A DNA stretch of 64,000 nucleotides. Origin: Leisingera aquimarina DSM 24565. Lineage in GTDB: Bacteria > Pseudomonadota > Alphaproteobacteria > Rhodobacterales > Rhodobacteraceae. Each line of letters starts with the position of its first letter. The stretch's first letter is position 1. Below, piece by piece: positions 27,782 through 37,777 of the stretch. The translations under genes were made by a program, and so were the position numbers. The notes beneath the pieces were generated by a model that was given only the letters and a program-made list of their open reading frames with translations, did not search any database and was not told where the DNA came from. The stretch covers positions 558,596 through 622,595 of the forward strand of contig NZ_KI421504.1 of NCBI RefSeq assembly GCF_000473165.1. The letters run 5' to 3'.

Positions 27782-28954
27782 TCAGACCCGCTCAATTGCA
27801 ATCGCCGTGCCCTCGCCGCCGCCGATGCAGATGGCGGCCACGCCGCGCTTTAGGCCGCGCTTTTCCAACGCGTTCAAAAGCGTGACCATGATCCGGGCAC
27901 CTGACGCCCCGATGGGGTGACCCAGCGCACAGGCGCCACCGTTCACATTCATCTTGTCGCGGGAGATGCCCATTTCATGCATGAAGGCCATCGGAACCAC
28001 AGCAAAGGCTTCGTTCACTTCCCACAAATCGACGTCTTCAACCTGCCAGCCAATGTTTTTCAGCAGATTCAGCGCTGCCGGAACCGGAGCGGTGGTAAAC
28101 CAGCCCGGAGCCTGAGCATGGCTGGCATGGCCCAGAATACGGGCACGGATATTCAGGCCCTGCGCCTTGGCGGCTTCAGAAGACGCCAGCATCAGCGCTG
28201 CCGCGCCGTCGGAAATAGAGGAGGCATTGGCTGCGGTCACAGTGCCATCCTTGCGGAAAGCCGGTTTCAGCGCCGGGATCTTCTCCGGGCGCGCCGACTT
28301 TGGCTGCTCATCCGTGTCCGTCACCACGCTTCCCTTGCGGGACGTCACGGTAACGGAGGCAATTTCCCCGTCAAACGCGCCGCTCTCCTGAGCTTCAAGT
28401 GCGTTGGCCAGAGATTTAAGCGCGTATTCATCCTGAGCTTCGCGGGTGAACTGGTATTTCTCAGCGCAATCCTCGGCAAAGGTGCCCATCAGGCGGCCCT
28501 TGTCGTAAGCATCTTCCAGCCCGTCCAGGAACATGTGGTCGATCACCTGGCCATGGCCGATGCGGGCGCCGCCGCGCATTTTGGGCAGCACATAAGGCGC
28601 GTTGGTCATGCTTTCCATGCCGCCGGCAATCATCGTATCCGCGTGGCCCAGCGCGATCTGGTCGAACGCAATCATCGCCGCCTTCATGCCCGAGCCGCAC
28701 ATCTTATTAAGCGTGGTGGCCGGAACTTCATCGCCCAAACCTGCCGAAAACCCTGCCTGGCGCGCGGGCGCCTGGCCCTGCCCTGCCGGCAGAACGCAGC
28801 CCATCAGCACCTCATCCACGGTGGCGGCGCCAGCGCCTTCCAAGGCCGCCCGGATCGCCGCACCGCCCAGCTCTGCAGCCGTCACCCCGTCATACATGCC
28901 CTGGAACCCGCCCATTGGCGTCCGGGCCGCTCCGGCGATAACAACATCTTTCAT
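27782..28954 (-). CDS. Acetyl-CoA acetyltransferase / thiolase family protein
   Basis: 390 residues of the thiolase fold. The acylated cysteine is Cys86 in NKMCGSGMK, the His is in GGACALGHPIGASG and the C-terminal Cys in CIGGGEGTA. These fit acetyl-CoA C-acetyltransferases (PhaA/AtoB type) that condense or cleave acetoacetyl-CoA. The ATG at 28954 (MKDVVIAGAARTP) is the normal start. It is monocistronic as far as can be seen, divergent from the STAS gene 95 bases away. Substrate length is not readable from sequence. Confidence 0.9.
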   Translation of the reverse strand: MKDVVIAGAARTPMGGFQGMYDGVTAAELGGAAIRAALEGAGAATVDEVLMGCVLPAGQGQAPARQAGFSAGLGDEVPATTLNKMCGSGMKAAMIAFDQIALGHADTMIAGGMESMTNAPYVLPKMRGGARIGHGQVIDHMFLDGLEDAYDKGRLMGTFAEDCAEKYQFTREAQDEYALKSLANALEAQESGAFDGEIASVTVTSRKGSVVTDTDEQPKSARPEKIPALKPAFRKDGTVTAANASSISDGAAALMLASSEAAKAQGLNIRARILGHASHAQAPGWFTTAPVPAALNLLKNIGWQVEDVDLWEVNEAFAVVPMAFMHEMGISRDKMNVNGGACALGHPIGASGARIMVTLLNALEKRGLKRGVAAICIGGGEGTAIAIERV

Positions 28955-29049
28955 GCAATTTTCCTCCAATCGTCAAAATAATACCTACAGAATAGTAAGC
29001 TTTGCGGTCTAGAGTGCTGACAAATGACGTTACATCCCGGGGGACTGAA

Positions 29050-29394
29050 ATGAGCCTGACGACCACCATGACGGACGATGCGCAAATCGTCAAAGTCAAT
29101 GCCGAACGCATTGATGCCGCCATGGCCATCCAATTCAAGGAGGACATGCGCACGGAAACAGACTCCGGTGCGGACCGTGTCATCCTGGACCTGTCTGAGG
29201 TGCAGTTCATCGACTCCAGCGGGCTTGGCGCAATTGTTGCTGCGATGAAGCAACTGGGTGGCAGCCGCAAACTGGATCTCGCCGGGCTGACACCCATGGT
29301 CGAGAAAGTGTTCCGGCTGACTCGCATGGATACGATCTTTGACCTTTATGGTTCGCTTAGCGATGCAATCGCTCCGGCTGACGCAAGCTCCTGA
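29050..29394 (+). CDS. STAS domain anti-sigma factor antagonist
   Basis: 114 residues, one STAS domain. The phosphorylatable serine motif is FIDSSGLGAIV (Ser56/57). Such proteins bind a kinase-type anti-sigma factor and are switched off when phosphorylated by it. The gene for an HATPase_c_2 kinase-like protein follows 35 bases downstream, giving the partner pair. No sigma factor or PP2C phosphatase gene is adjacent. The start at 29050 has a GGGGGA ribosome site. Confidence 0.88.
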   Translation: MSLTTTMTDDAQIVKVNAERIDAAMAIQFKEDMRTETDSGADRVILDLSEVQFIDSSGLGAIVAAMKQLGGSRKLDLAGLTPMVEKVFRLTRMDTIFDLYGSLSDAIAPADASS

Positions 29395-29429
29395 AGACGA
29401 ATGCGCTGTCAGCGCAAAGCGAGAAATCG

Positions 29430-29879
29430 ATGGTAAAAACCTTTGCCTGCTCGTTCACGGCTACAAATATGGATGCCCGTTCCGGCATTTCCTCGATTGT
29501 GGCCCAGCTTCGGTCCCTGGGAGTTCCGGGTGCCCGTGCGGATGAGGTGCAAATTGCTCTGACCGAGGCCGTGAACAATGTGGTTGAACACGCCTATGAA
29601 AGCGCGCCACCAGGAGACGTGCGGATCCGGGCCGAGCTTTATCCTGAACGCTTGTGGATCAACATCCAGGACGCAGGTGCCCCCTTCCCCAGGGGAAAAT
29701 TGCCGGAGGGCAAACCTGCTGATGTCAATGTTCCGGCCGAATGCCTGCCCGAAGGCGGATTCGGCTGGTTTCTGATCCGCGAATTGGCGAGCCAAGTCCA
29801 ATATGAGCGCTCAGAAGGAAACAACAATCTGTCGCTCTGCTTCGAAATCAAAGTGACCAGCCCGTCAGCCGAAGTCTGA
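29430..29879 (+). CDS. RsbW-like serine kinase/anti-sigma factor (HATPase_c_2)
   Basis: 149 residues. The ATP-binding N box is EAVNNVVEHAY (about 47-57) and the glycine-rich lid is PEGGFGWFLIREL. These are the marks of SpoIIAB/RsbW-like kinases that bind sigma factors and phosphorylate their STAS antagonists. It lies just after the STAS gene, its presumed partner. The regulated sigma factor or other target is not in the window. Confidence 0.85.
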   Translation: MVKTFACSFTATNMDARSGISSIVAQLRSLGVPGARADEVQIALTEAVNNVVEHAYESAPPGDVRIRAELYPERLWINIQDAGAPFPRGKLPEGKPADVNVPAECLPEGGFGWFLIRELASQVQYERSEGNNNLSLCFEIKVTSPSAEV

Positions 29880-30182
29880 ACAAGACCCCGTTGTGCGGGG
29901 TACGGCCGCCGGTTTGCTGCATTTTAACGTTTCGCCATAATCGCGCCGCAATCCCGGCCCACCTCAGCCCGATAGGTATGCGACTTTTAACCTGTAGCTG
30001 AAACGAGCTTCCCCCGGTGCCGCGTGTTCTAGCCCCCACCAGTGCACGGCACCGGGGATACTTCCTTTGGCATGCTTTCCTGATCCACGATGACGTTCCG
30101 TTCCTTCAAAACAGTTGAGGATTTGAGTTGCCTTCCCACCGCGTGCGCCTAGCCTTTGCCAGGTGACAGCAGGAGCAGGGAA
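29880..30182. other. Intergenic region with two inverted repeats
   Basis: This 303-base gap holds no gene I can support. ACCCCG/CGGGGT (29885-29901) is a weak stem right after the kinase stop and may end its transcript. A perfect 11-bp inverted repeat CCCCGGTGCCG/CGGCACCGGGG (30012-30022 and 30047-30057) with a 24-base spacer has no T run. The gamma-glutamyltransferase ribosome site (AGCAGGGA) is at the right end. Confidence 0.6.
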
Positions 30183-31757
30183 ATGCGCGACTTTCATCTT
30201 CCGGGGCGATCAGCCGTCTTGGCACAAAACGGTCTGTGCGCAACCTCGCATCCATTGGCCGCCAGTGTCGCCGCCGACATTTTGAAACGCGGCGGCAATG
30301 CAATGGACGCGGCCTTGGCTGGGGCGGTCTTGCTGGGGATTTGCGAGCCGCAAATGACGGGGATCGGCGGGGATTGCTTTGTTCTTTATTCCCGTCCCGG
30401 ACACGGCGTTCAGGCCCTGAACGGATCGGGCCGCGCCCCCGCCGGGGCCAGCGCTGCTGCACTCCGGGCACAAGGGCTGGAAACTCTGCCGCTGGGCAGC
30501 CCCGATGCAGTGACGATCCCTTGCGCAATTGACGCGTTCTGCCGTCTGGCTGAAAGCGAAGGGCGGCTTGGGGTTGATGCACTGCTGCAGCCGGCAATCC
30601 ACTATGCCGAAGAGGGTGTTCCCGTGGCGCCGCGCACGGCGTTCGACTGGAGCACCAGCGCATCAGCTTTGCAAGGCGTGGCCCGGCACCATTACCTGAA
30701 AGACGGTCAGCCGTTAACCAGCGGTGATGTGTTCCGTGCGCCCGGGCAGGCCGAAGTGCTGCGCCGTATCGCCAAAGACGGGCGGGATGCCTTTTACTCC
30801 GGGGAAGTGGCCGAAGATATGGTGGCCGCACTGGCAGCGCTTGGAGGCGTCCACACTCTGGAGGATTTTACCGCTGCCAGCAGCTTTGCAACACAGCCGA
30901 TTGACGGCCAGTACAAAAGCATGGGCCTGACCGAGCATCCGCCCAACGGTCAGGGTGCAACCGCGATTTTGCTGCTGAACATTCTCAAGCATTTTGACAT
31001 TTCCGGAATGGATCCGCTTGGCGCAGAACGTGCGCATATCGAGGCGGAGGCCGCCAAGCTCGCCTATGATGCCCGCAACCGATTCCTGGCCGACCCCGAC
31101 CGTACCGCCCGGCTGGCGCATATGCTGGCGCCTGAAACGGCTGCCCGGCTTGCTGCGCTGATTGACACCAAGCGCGCCCTGCAGGCAGCGCAGCCGCTAA
31201 CCGAGGCGGTGCACAAGGACACTGTCTATATAACTGTCGTGGACAAGGACCGCATGGCGGTCTCGCTGATCTATTCTATCTTCCACGGTTTCGGCTCTGG
31301 CATTGCGTCTGAACAATTCGGCATCTTGCTGCAGAACCGCGGCGCTGGCTTTACGCTGGAAGCGGGCCATCCGAATGAATTCGGACCAGGAAAACAGCCG
31401 ATGCATACGATCATCCCCGCCATGCTGCAGCAAGACGGAGAGGTGATCATGCCGTTTGGCGTGATGGGCGGCGGTTATCAGCCGACCGGCCACGCCCGGC
31501 TGGTCTCCAACCTCGTTGATTTTGGCATGGATCTGCAATCCGCTGTCGATGCCCCCCGCTGCTTTGCCGATAACAGAGTGCTGAAAATTGAGCGCGGCTA
31601 TAAGGCTGAGGTTCGCCAGAAGCTTGCGGATATGGGGCATCGCGTGATGGTTCCGGACACTCCGCTGGGCGGCGCGCAGGCGATCCGGATCCATGCCTCG
31701 GGCGTGCTGGAAGGCGCCAGTGATCCGCGCAAAGACGGCTGCGCGCTGGGATATTGA
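30183..31757 (+). CDS. ggt: Gamma-glutamyltransferase family protein
   Basis: 524 residues of the Ntn-hydrolase GGT family, normally matured by self-cleavage. The predicted nucleophile is Thr347 in HKDTVYITVVD; downstream GFGSGIASEQFGILLQNRG and PFGVMGGGYQP are family blocks. The ATG at 30183 has a good ribosome site. No signal peptide is visible (MRDFHLPGRSAVLAQ), so it seems cytoplasmic, unlike periplasmic Ggt. Relatives without signal peptides include cephalosporin acylase-like and oxamate amidohydrolase-like proteins, so glutathione may not be its substrate. Confidence 0.85.
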   Translation: MRDFHLPGRSAVLAQNGLCATSHPLAASVAADILKRGGNAMDAALAGAVLLGICEPQMTGIGGDCFVLYSRPGHGVQALNGSGRAPAGASAAALRAQGLETLPLGSPDAVTIPCAIDAFCRLAESEGRLGVDALLQPAIHYAEEGVPVAPRTAFDWSTSASALQGVARHHYLKDGQPLTSGDVFRAPGQAEVLRRIAKDGRDAFYSGEVAEDMVAALAALGGVHTLEDFTAASSFATQPIDGQYKSMGLTEHPPNGQGATAILLLNILKHFDISGMDPLGAERAHIEAEAAKLAYDARNRFLADPDRTARLAHMLAPETAARLAALIDTKRALQAAQPLTEAVHKDTVYITVVDKDRMAVSLIYSIFHGFGSGIASEQFGILLQNRGAGFTLEAGHPNEFGPGKQPMHTIIPAMLQQDGEVIMPFGVMGGGYQPTGHARLVSNLVDFGMDLQSAVDAPRCFADNRVLKIERGYKAEVRQKLADMGHRVMVPDTPLGGAQAIRIHASGVLEGASDPRKDGCALGY

Positions 31758-31793
31758 TGAAGGGGAGTTCCGGCCGGCCGGAAACAGCGGAAT

Positions 31794-32126
31794 TCAGTTC
31801 AGCTGATAGTGCAACGCATAGGCGCCACCATCGAAATTACCAAACATTTCAGGGACATCCGGGTGGCCTATTGGCTCGCCGGAATAGTCCGCCACCAGGT
31901 TTTGCTCTGAGACGTAGGCGACATAATAGCTTTGGTCGTTCTCCGCCAGCAGGTGGTAGAACGGCTGGTCCTTTACCGGGCGGCTGTCTTCCGGGATCGC
32001 CTCATACCACTCGTCGGTATTGGAGAACTCAGGATCAACATCAAAGACCACCCCGCGGAAGGGATGCTTCCGGTGGCGGACGACCTGCCCGAGGTTGTAT
32101 TTTGCGCGTGTTCTCATCATGGTCAT
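31794..32126 (-). CDS. hspQ: Heat shock protein HspQ (YccV-like)
   Basis: 110 residues with the HspQ/hemimethylated-DNA-binding domain over its whole length (LGQVVRHRKHPFRGVVFDVDPEFSN, then DQPFYHLLAEN and YVSEQNLVAD). In enterobacteria HspQ binds Lon and affects proteolysis. It stands alone, convergent with ggt and divergent from the AEC carrier. Confidence 0.92.
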   Translation of the reverse strand: MTMMRTRAKYNLGQVVRHRKHPFRGVVFDVDPEFSNTDEWYEAIPEDSRPVKDQPFYHLLAENDQSYYVAYVSEQNLVADYSGEPIGHPDVPEMFGNFDGGAYALHYQLN

Positions 32127-32206
32127 GTTCGCCCCCGTACATTGTAAATAGCGCGCCCGCCAAGCAATTGTCCAACTCTTGACGCAAATTTTCAGGGAAA
32201 CAGACT

Positions 32207-33088
32207 GTGAACCTCGCTTTGACAGTACTCGAAATCACCGCCCCGGTGTTCCTGCTGGCCATGGCCGGGTTCATCTGGGTGAAACTTGGATTTGAGTACC
32301 GGACGCAGTTTGTAACCCGGCTGGCGATGACGCTGGCAGTGCCATGCCTGATCTTCACTGCACTGATGAAAACGGAGCTGGACAAGGGCGCGCTCGGGGC
32401 CTTTTTGCTGGCCGCCCTCGCCGGCCATGCAGTGCTGGCCGGCATAGGCGAAATTACCTGCCGCACAGCGCATCTGGACCGCCGGACCTATCTGGCGCCT
32501 TTCATCTTCGGCAATACCGGCAATCTGGGCATTCCGCTGTCGCTGTTTGCCTTTGGCGAGGCCGGGCTTGGCTACGCCGTTGTCATGCTTGCCGTCTCTG
32601 CCATCCTGTCTTTCACCTATGGTATCTACCTGGTGGCAGGCCGCAGTGCGGGCAGCAAAGCAATCCGGGAACCGATGGTCTGGGCCACGCTTCTAGGCGG
32701 GCTCTTCCTGTGGCAGGATTGGGAAACACCGCGTTTCCTGACAAATGCGCTGGAATTGACCGGGCAGATGGCGGTGCCGCTGATGCTGATCACCCTGGGC
32801 ACTGCGGTGGCACGGCTGACCCCGGGCAAGACAGGAACCGCCGTTGCACTATCGCTGGTGAAGTTTCTGATCAGCGCCGTGGCGGGCTGGGGGCTGGCGC
32901 TGGTTTTCGGTCTCGATCCGACAGCCTCTGGCGTGCTGATTCTGCAACTCGCGACACCTGTTGCCGTAACCGCCTATCTGCTGGCAGAGAAATTCGAGGC
33001 CGATTCAAGCGCTGTGGCCGGGCTTGTGGTGGTCTCAACCCTGATGTCAGCGGTATTGCTGCCACTGCTGCTGACCCAGCTTCTGTAA
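32207..33088 (+). CDS. AEC (auxin efflux carrier) family transporter
   Basis: 293 residues and about eight to ten hydrophobic segments, with the family's conserved FIFGNTGNLGIPLSLFAFGE block (about 100-119) in the middle. Bacterial members move malonate, malate or other small organic acids; the substrate here cannot be told. It is followed after 73 bases by the lipoprotein gene, with no clear coupling. Confidence 0.88.
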   Translation: MNLALTVLEITAPVFLLAMAGFIWVKLGFEYRTQFVTRLAMTLAVPCLIFTALMKTELDKGALGAFLLAALAGHAVLAGIGEITCRTAHLDRRTYLAPFIFGNTGNLGIPLSLFAFGEAGLGYAVVMLAVSAILSFTYGIYLVAGRSAGSKAIREPMVWATLLGGLFLWQDWETPRFLTNALELTGQMAVPLMLITLGTAVARLTPGKTGTAVALSLVKFLISAVAGWGLALVFGLDPTASGVLILQLATPVAVTAYLLAEKFEADSSAVAGLVVVSTLMSAVLLPLLLTQLL

Positions 33089-33161
33089 TTGTGATTTCCT
33101 CACCTGCCGCAATCCGCTAAACTTGCCGCAAAATAACCCAAATCAAAAATGGGCAGAGGCA

Positions 33162-33749
33162 ATGAGCAGAATAATCAGCGCCCTCGTTCTCCTCATGGCG
33201 GTTGCGTCCTGCGGAGGCGGGCACAAAGCGCCGCCGCGCAATCTGGATAATGCGTGCAGCATCATTCAGCAGCGGCCCGAATACCTGAAAGCCTTCCGCG
33301 CGTCCCAGCGCCGCTGGGGTGTCCCGGTGCATGTGCAGATGGCAACGATTTATCACGAAAGCCGGTTCCGCGGCGATGCCCGCACGCCGCACCAGTACCT
33401 GCTGGGAGTGATCCCGGTCGGCCGGCAATCCAGCGCCTACGGTTACAGCCAGGCGCTGGACGGAACCTGGGACGATTACCGGCGCGATACCGGCCGGCGG
33501 CGGGCCAAGCGCGACCGGATCAGCGATGCGGCCGATTTCATGGGCTGGTACATGCGCAAGAGCCGCGAAAAGAACGGTATCCAGCTGTATGACGCGCGCA
33601 ATCAATACCTCGCCTACCACGAGGGGCATTATGGCTACTCACGCGGCAGCTACCGGTCCAAACCTTGGCTGCAGCGTGTTGCCGGACAGGTCGAATCCCG
33701 CGCCCAGACTTATCAAGCCCAGCTCGCAACCTGCCGCAAGTTCCGCTGA
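33162..33749 (+). CDS. Lytic transglycosylase-like lipoprotein (SLT domain)
   Basis: 195 residues from the ATG at 33162. A lipoprotein signal peptide is clear (ALVLLMAVAS-C, Cys about 17). The catalytic domain resembles soluble lytic transglycosylase/lysozyme-like proteins: the likely catalytic Glu is in ATIYHESRFRGDA, followed by AYGYSQALDGTWDDY and NQYLAYHEGHYGY. It would cut peptidoglycan glycan strands from the outer or inner membrane. It converges on lolA. Confidence 0.85.
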   Translation: MSRIISALVLLMAVASCGGGHKAPPRNLDNACSIIQQRPEYLKAFRASQRRWGVPVHVQMATIYHESRFRGDARTPHQYLLGVIPVGRQSSAYGYSQALDGTWDDYRRDTGRRRAKRDRISDAADFMGWYMRKSREKNGIQLYDARNQYLAYHEGHYGYSRGSYRSKPWLQRVAGQVESRAQTYQAQLATCRKFR

Positions 33750-33923
33750 GATACGGAAGGGGCGTTTTCCCGCCCTGCTTCTGCGCTTTCGTTTTGAAAG
33801 CTCCTCAGCCGTTGGGCTCGGCACTGTGCCAAAGCGCAACGTCAGGCCGGGATGTGTTCCCTAACTGCTGAATTCAGGTGGAGCCGCACCGGGCGCCAGC
33901 CTGGTGCCGGGCCAAAGCCGTCA

Positions 33924-33950
33924 GGCTGTTCGGGCAAAGCCCGAGCAGCC
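33924..33950. terminator. Stem-loop between the convergent SLT lipoprotein and lolA genes
   Basis: GGCTGTTCGGGC (33924-33935) and GCCCGAGCAGCC (33939-33950) pair over 12 positions with one wobble around an AAA loop. It lies about 20 bases after the lolA stop on that strand. There is no long T run; it could act on transcripts from both sides. Confidence 0.55.
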
Positions 33951-33971
33951 GCGGGCGCGGGAGCCGCTGCT

Positions 33972-34556
33972 TCAGCGGGATCTGCCGCTGGTTGTGAACA
34001 GGCTGGAGGACAGTTTCTGGCCGGTTTCCATTGCACCCAGAATCACGGTTGTCTGGCCGCCCGCACTGTCATGGATCACCCATTTGCGCAGCTCTACCGG
34101 CGCGCCGGTGAACATCATTTCGATACTGCCATAGTCCGGGTGTTCCGGGTCCTGTGCCCGCACGATGGTGGAGGTTCCATCAAAACTGTGCCCTACCACC
34201 ATATTGGCGCGCCCTAAATTCACGTTGCGGTCCAGAATAATTGACAGCGGAGTCCGTTTGAGCGGGTAGGTCTCAGGCGGCTGGTTAGATTTGGGATCGT
34301 GGATCACCACCGCCCCGCCGCCGGCAACCACAGTGCCGCCGCCCTTGCCGTCATATTCAAACCGCATCCGGCCCGGGCGGTGCATGTAAAGCTTGCCCGT
34401 CGACAGGCTCCCGTCGTCATTGATCTGGGTGAAGGGGGAGGCTGCGGTGGATATTCCGTTCAAATAACGGGAAATCTCATTGAGGCTAAGCTGTTCAGCC
34501 GCCCAGGCGGCCGGTGCAGCAAGGGTCAGCGCAAGGGCGAGTGCAATCCGTTTCAT
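33972..34556 (-). CDS. lolA: Outer membrane lipoprotein carrier protein LolA
   Basis: 194 residues with a signal peptide (MKRIALALALTLAAPAAWA). The LolA beta-sheet fold is suggested by SPFTQINDDGSLSTGKLYMHRPGRMRFEYD and DRNVNLGRANMV. It ferries lipoproteins from LolCDE to the outer membrane through the periplasm. The frame is open upstream into ftsK, but the signal peptide fixes the ATG at 34556. It follows ftsK by 79 bases with a stem-loop between, the usual order in this group. Confidence 0.92.
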   Translation of the reverse strand: MKRIALALALTLAAPAAWAAEQLSLNEISRYLNGISTAASPFTQINDDGSLSTGKLYMHRPGRMRFEYDGKGGGTVVAGGGAVVIHDPKSNQPPETYPLKRTPLSIILDRNVNLGRANMVVGHSFDGTSTIVRAQDPEHPDYGSIEMMFTGAPVELRKWVIHDSAGGQTTVILGAMETGQKLSSSLFTTSGRSR

Positions 34557-34591
34557 GGCCTCAACATAGGCACGCTGCTGCAAAAGTGAAG

Positions 34592-34617
34592 ATGCCGGCC
34601 CCCTACGGAGCCGGCAT
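34592..34617 (-). terminator. Stem-loop between ftsK and lolA
   Basis: ATGCCGGC (34592-34599) and GCCGGCAT (34610-34617) form a perfect eight-pair stem with a ten-base loop. On the transcribed strand it is followed by TCTTCACTTTTG, a weak T-rich tail, so termination is probably partial and lolA may be read through. Confidence 0.6.
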
Positions 34618-34635
34618 CGGCAGATTTTTGTCAGC

Positions 34636-37600
34636 TCATTGTTCGGGAACCAGAATTTCCCGCTTGCCCACGTGGTTGGCAGCCGACACGACGCCCTCGT
34701 CCTCCATCTGTTCAACCAGCCGCGCGGCTTTGTTATAGCCGATCGCCAATTTTCGCTGGATGTAGGAGGTGGAGCATTTGCGGTCCTTGACCACGATGGC
34801 AACTGCGGTGTCGTACAAAGCGTCCTCGGTATCAGTATTGCCGCCGGTGTTCAGTCCCAGAACTGCATCGATGTTATCAGCCTTGTCGTCAGCCGGACCA
34901 TCCAGAACGCTGCCGACATAGTCCGGCGGGCCGAATTGCTTGAGGTGGTTGACCACTTCCTCGACCTCTTCGTCCGAACAGAACGGCCCGTGGCAGCGGG
35001 TGATCTTGGCACCGCCCGCCATATACAGCATGTCGCCCATGCCCAAGAGCTGCTCGGCGCCCATCTCACCCAGGATGGTGCGGCTGTCGATCTTGGAGGT
35101 CACCTGGAAGGAAATCCGGGTCGGGAAGTTAGCCTTGATGGTGCCGGTGATCACGTCAACCGAGGGACGCTGGGTGGCCATGATCAGGTGAATGCCAGAG
35201 GCCCGTGCCATCTGTGCCAGGCGCTGGATGCAGGCCTCGATCTCCTTGCCGGCGACCATCATCAGGTCTGCCATCTCGTCAACAATCACAACGATATAGG
35301 GCAGAACAACGGGTTGAAACTCTTCGGTCTCGAACACCGGCTCACCGGTGTCGTCGTCAAAACCGGTCTGCACAGTACGCGAGAACATCTCGCCCTTGGC
35401 CAGTGCTTCCTTCACGCGGCCATTGTAGCCAGCGATGTTGCGCACACCCATCTTGGACATCTTGCGGTAGCGGTCTTCCATCTCGCCCACCACCCATTTC
35501 AGCGCCACCACGGCCTTCTTCGGGTCGGTCACAACGGGTGAGAGCAGATGCGGAATGCCGTCATAGACGGAAAGCTCCAGCATTTTGGGGTCTATCATGA
35601 TCAGGCGGCATTCATCCGGTGTCAGCTTATACAGCAGCGACAGGATCATGGTGTTGATCGCCACCGACTTACCAGAGCCCGTGGTGCCCGCGATCAGCAA
35701 ATGGGGCATTTTGGCGAGGTTGGCCACCATGGAATCACCACCAATGTCTTTGCCCAGTGCCAGCGGCAGCGCATGGTTGCCGTCGCCGAAATCCCGGGAC
35801 GACAGAATCTCGCGCAGCACCACCTTTTCGCGCTTCTCGTTTGGCAGTTCGATGCCAATCACCGTCCGGCCCGGGACGGTCGAAACCCGCGCCGATAGGG
35901 CCGACATCGAGCGGGCGATGTCATCGGCCAGGCCGATCACGCGGGAGGCCTTAAGGCCCGGTGCCGGCTCCAGCTCGTACATAGTGACAACGGGACCGGG
36001 ACGGACCGAGGTGATCTCTCCCTTGACGCCATAGTCATCCAGAACGGCTTCCAGCATCCGCGCATTTTCTTCCAGCGCTTCGTCACTCAGGTGATGGCGC
36101 TCGATGCCGCTCGGATTGGTCAGCAAGCTCAGCGGCGGCAGTTCAAAATCGCTGCCCCTGTCATCGAAGGCCAGGTTGGGCTGCGCTTCGGCCTTGGCAC
36201 GCGCCGAGGGCTGGACGGTTTTACGGGCCGGCTGCTCAACCACAGCCTTGCGCGGTTCCGCGACGGGCAAATCAACAGTCAGGCGCGGTCCCGGCGCCGG
36301 GCGCGGTTCGGGCGCGGCGGGAACTGGCGCAGGCGGTTCCGCAGCATCCGGCAGATCCTCGGACGGCACGTAGTCCGGAGCTATCATACTGTGATCCGGA
36401 GCGGTGTCTGCAATCTCAGCTTCGCCCCGCAGGTCAGCATTCAACGTTTCCGAACCAAAGGCGTCATCTGTGGAAACCTGCCAGGACAGCGATGGGTCTT
36501 CCGGCAGCGGCGGCATCGTTGCAAGCGCAGCGGTCAGCGGCGGTTCAGGCGGCAGGCCGTCCTGGGCCATGGCAGGGTTGTAGATCAGCGGTGCAGGGCG
36601 CTGACCGCGGCCTTTGGTCAGCGGCAGCGCCGGATCCTGCTCCGGTGGCACATCTGCTGCCCGGCGAATGCGCACAGCATTGGCGATTTTCTGGGAGATC
36701 CGATCTTCGCCGCCCTCGCCATCAGCCAGGAATTCAGCCTCGTCCTCATCCTGCATGTCAGCCGCATAGGCGCTGTCCGCCTCCGGCGCAGGTGCAACAC
36801 GGCGGATCAGGCCAGGCACACGCGATAGAAGACCGCCTTTGGCAGGCGTTTCCGGCTCTTCCTGCTGGTTGTCCGCAATGTATGCGTCTTCAGCGTAGTC
36901 CTCGAACATCTCCGGCTCGGCATCAGCAGCGTCATAGGCAGTTTCTTCCGCTTGCTGCGCCCGTTCTTTACGGTAGCTCATTGCGGCCTGCAGCCCGCTG
37001 GAGGCCCCGCGCCCCAGCAATGCGGCCACAGCGCCATAGCCCAGGATCAGGCCGATCATTACCTTGTGCAGGCCCTTCTTCACCTCGGGCCAGGTGAACC
37101 CAAGAACCGCACAGCCAAGCGCCAGCATTCCCGCGGCACTCAGCAGCGACATGATTTTCACCATGAAATGCAGACCGACAGGCAGCAGCGCCAGCAAGGC
37201 GCCCAGGAAGGTATAGCCAACCATCCCGCCAAGACCGAAGTCATAATTCTGCTGCCAAGCGGAGCTGGCGTTCAGGGTTTCCATGTGCAGCGCCACCACC
37301 AGCAGCCACGGCACCGACAAAAGCAGCGGCCAGACCACCCGGTCCTCGCCCCGGTGCAGCACAAACCGCAGACCCCAGGCTGACAGAAACAGAGGCACGG
37401 CCCAGCTGGCTTTGCCGAACAAGGTAATCAGGATGAAAGAGACAGAAGCGCCGGGACGGCCCAGCCAGTTCTGCACTGGCGCATCCGTGGACACGGTCCA
37501 GTTCGGGTCGTCCGGCGTATAAGATCCCAGCATGGCGGCAACCATCAGCCCCACAAGGATCAATGCAATCCCGATTAATTCCTTGCCGCGCTTTTCAATA

Positions 37601-37656
37601 GCCGCCTGCATATTGCTGTCGAGCAGCGGATCGCGGCTGCGGGTTTGAAATGCCAT
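34636..37656 (-). CDS. ftsK: DNA translocase FtsK
   Basis: 1006 residues from the ATG at 37656 ([10 protein letters not shown]). The N-terminus has about four or five membrane segments (about 27-180) that anchor it at the septum. A long acidic, proline-rich linker (about 220-500) follows, then the motor with Walker A GTTGSGKS (657-664) and Walker [10 protein letters not shown] (about 790), and a C-terminal winged-helix gamma domain (about 945-1006) that reads KOPS sites. It clears the chromosome terminus and activates XerCD during division. It lies 121 bases downstream of the aminotransferase. Confidence 0.96.
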   Translation of the reverse strand: MAFQTRSRDPLLDSNMQAAIEKRGKELIGIALILVGLMVAAMLGSYTPDDPNWTVSTDAPVQNWLGRPGASVSFILITLFGKASWAVPLFLSAWGLRFVLHRGEDRVVWPLLLSVPWLLVVALHMETLNASSAWQQNYDFGLGGMVGYTFLGALLALLPVGLHFMVKIMSLLSAAGMLALGCAVLGFTWPEVKKGLHKVMIGLILGYGAVAALLGRGASSGLQAAMSYRKERAQQAEETAYDAADAEPEMFEDYAEDAYIADNQQEEPETPAKGGLLSRVPGLIRRVAPAPEADSAYAADMQDEDEAEFLADGEGGEDRISQKIANAVRIRRAADVPPEQDPALPLTKGRGQRPAPLIYNPAMAQDGLPPEPPLTAALATMPPLPEDPSLSWQVSTDDAFGSETLNADLRGEAEIADTAPDHSMIAPDYVPSEDLPDAAEPPAPVPAAPEPRPAPGPRLTVDLPVAEPRKAVVEQPARKTVQPSARAKAEAQPNLAFDDRGSDFELPPLSLLTNPSGIERHHLSDEALEENARMLEAVLDDYGVKGEITSVRPGPVVTMYELEPAPGLKASRVIGLADDIARSMSALSARVSTVPGRTVIGIELPNEKREKVVLREILSSRDFGDGNHALPLALGKDIGGDSMVANLAKMPHLLIAGTTGSGKSVAINTMILSLLYKLTPDECRLIMIDPKMLELSVYDGIPHLLSPVVTDPKKAVVALKWVVGEMEDRYRKMSKMGVRNIAGYNGRVKEALAKGEMFSRTVQTGFDDDTGEPVFETEEFQPVVLPYIVVIVDEMADLMMVAGKEIEACIQRLAQMARASGIHLIMATQRPSVDVITGTIKANFPTRISFQVTSKIDSRTILGEMGAEQLLGMGDMLYMAGGAKITRCHGPFCSDEEVEEVVNHLKQFGPPDYVGSVLDGPADDKADNIDAVLGLNTGGNTDTEDALYDTAVAIVVKDRKCSTSYIQRKLAIGYNKAARLVEQMEDEGVVSAANHVGKREILVPEQ

Positions 37657-37777
37657 GCCTACCTCAGTTCCGTTTCTTTTGCCCGTGCCCGCTGTTGCCC
37701 GCAAGGTCACGAACCTGTCCGTTTATTGGTCTTGGCTGCGCGGCCCCCAGCCAGGCACCGCGCAGCGAAAGTTCAGT

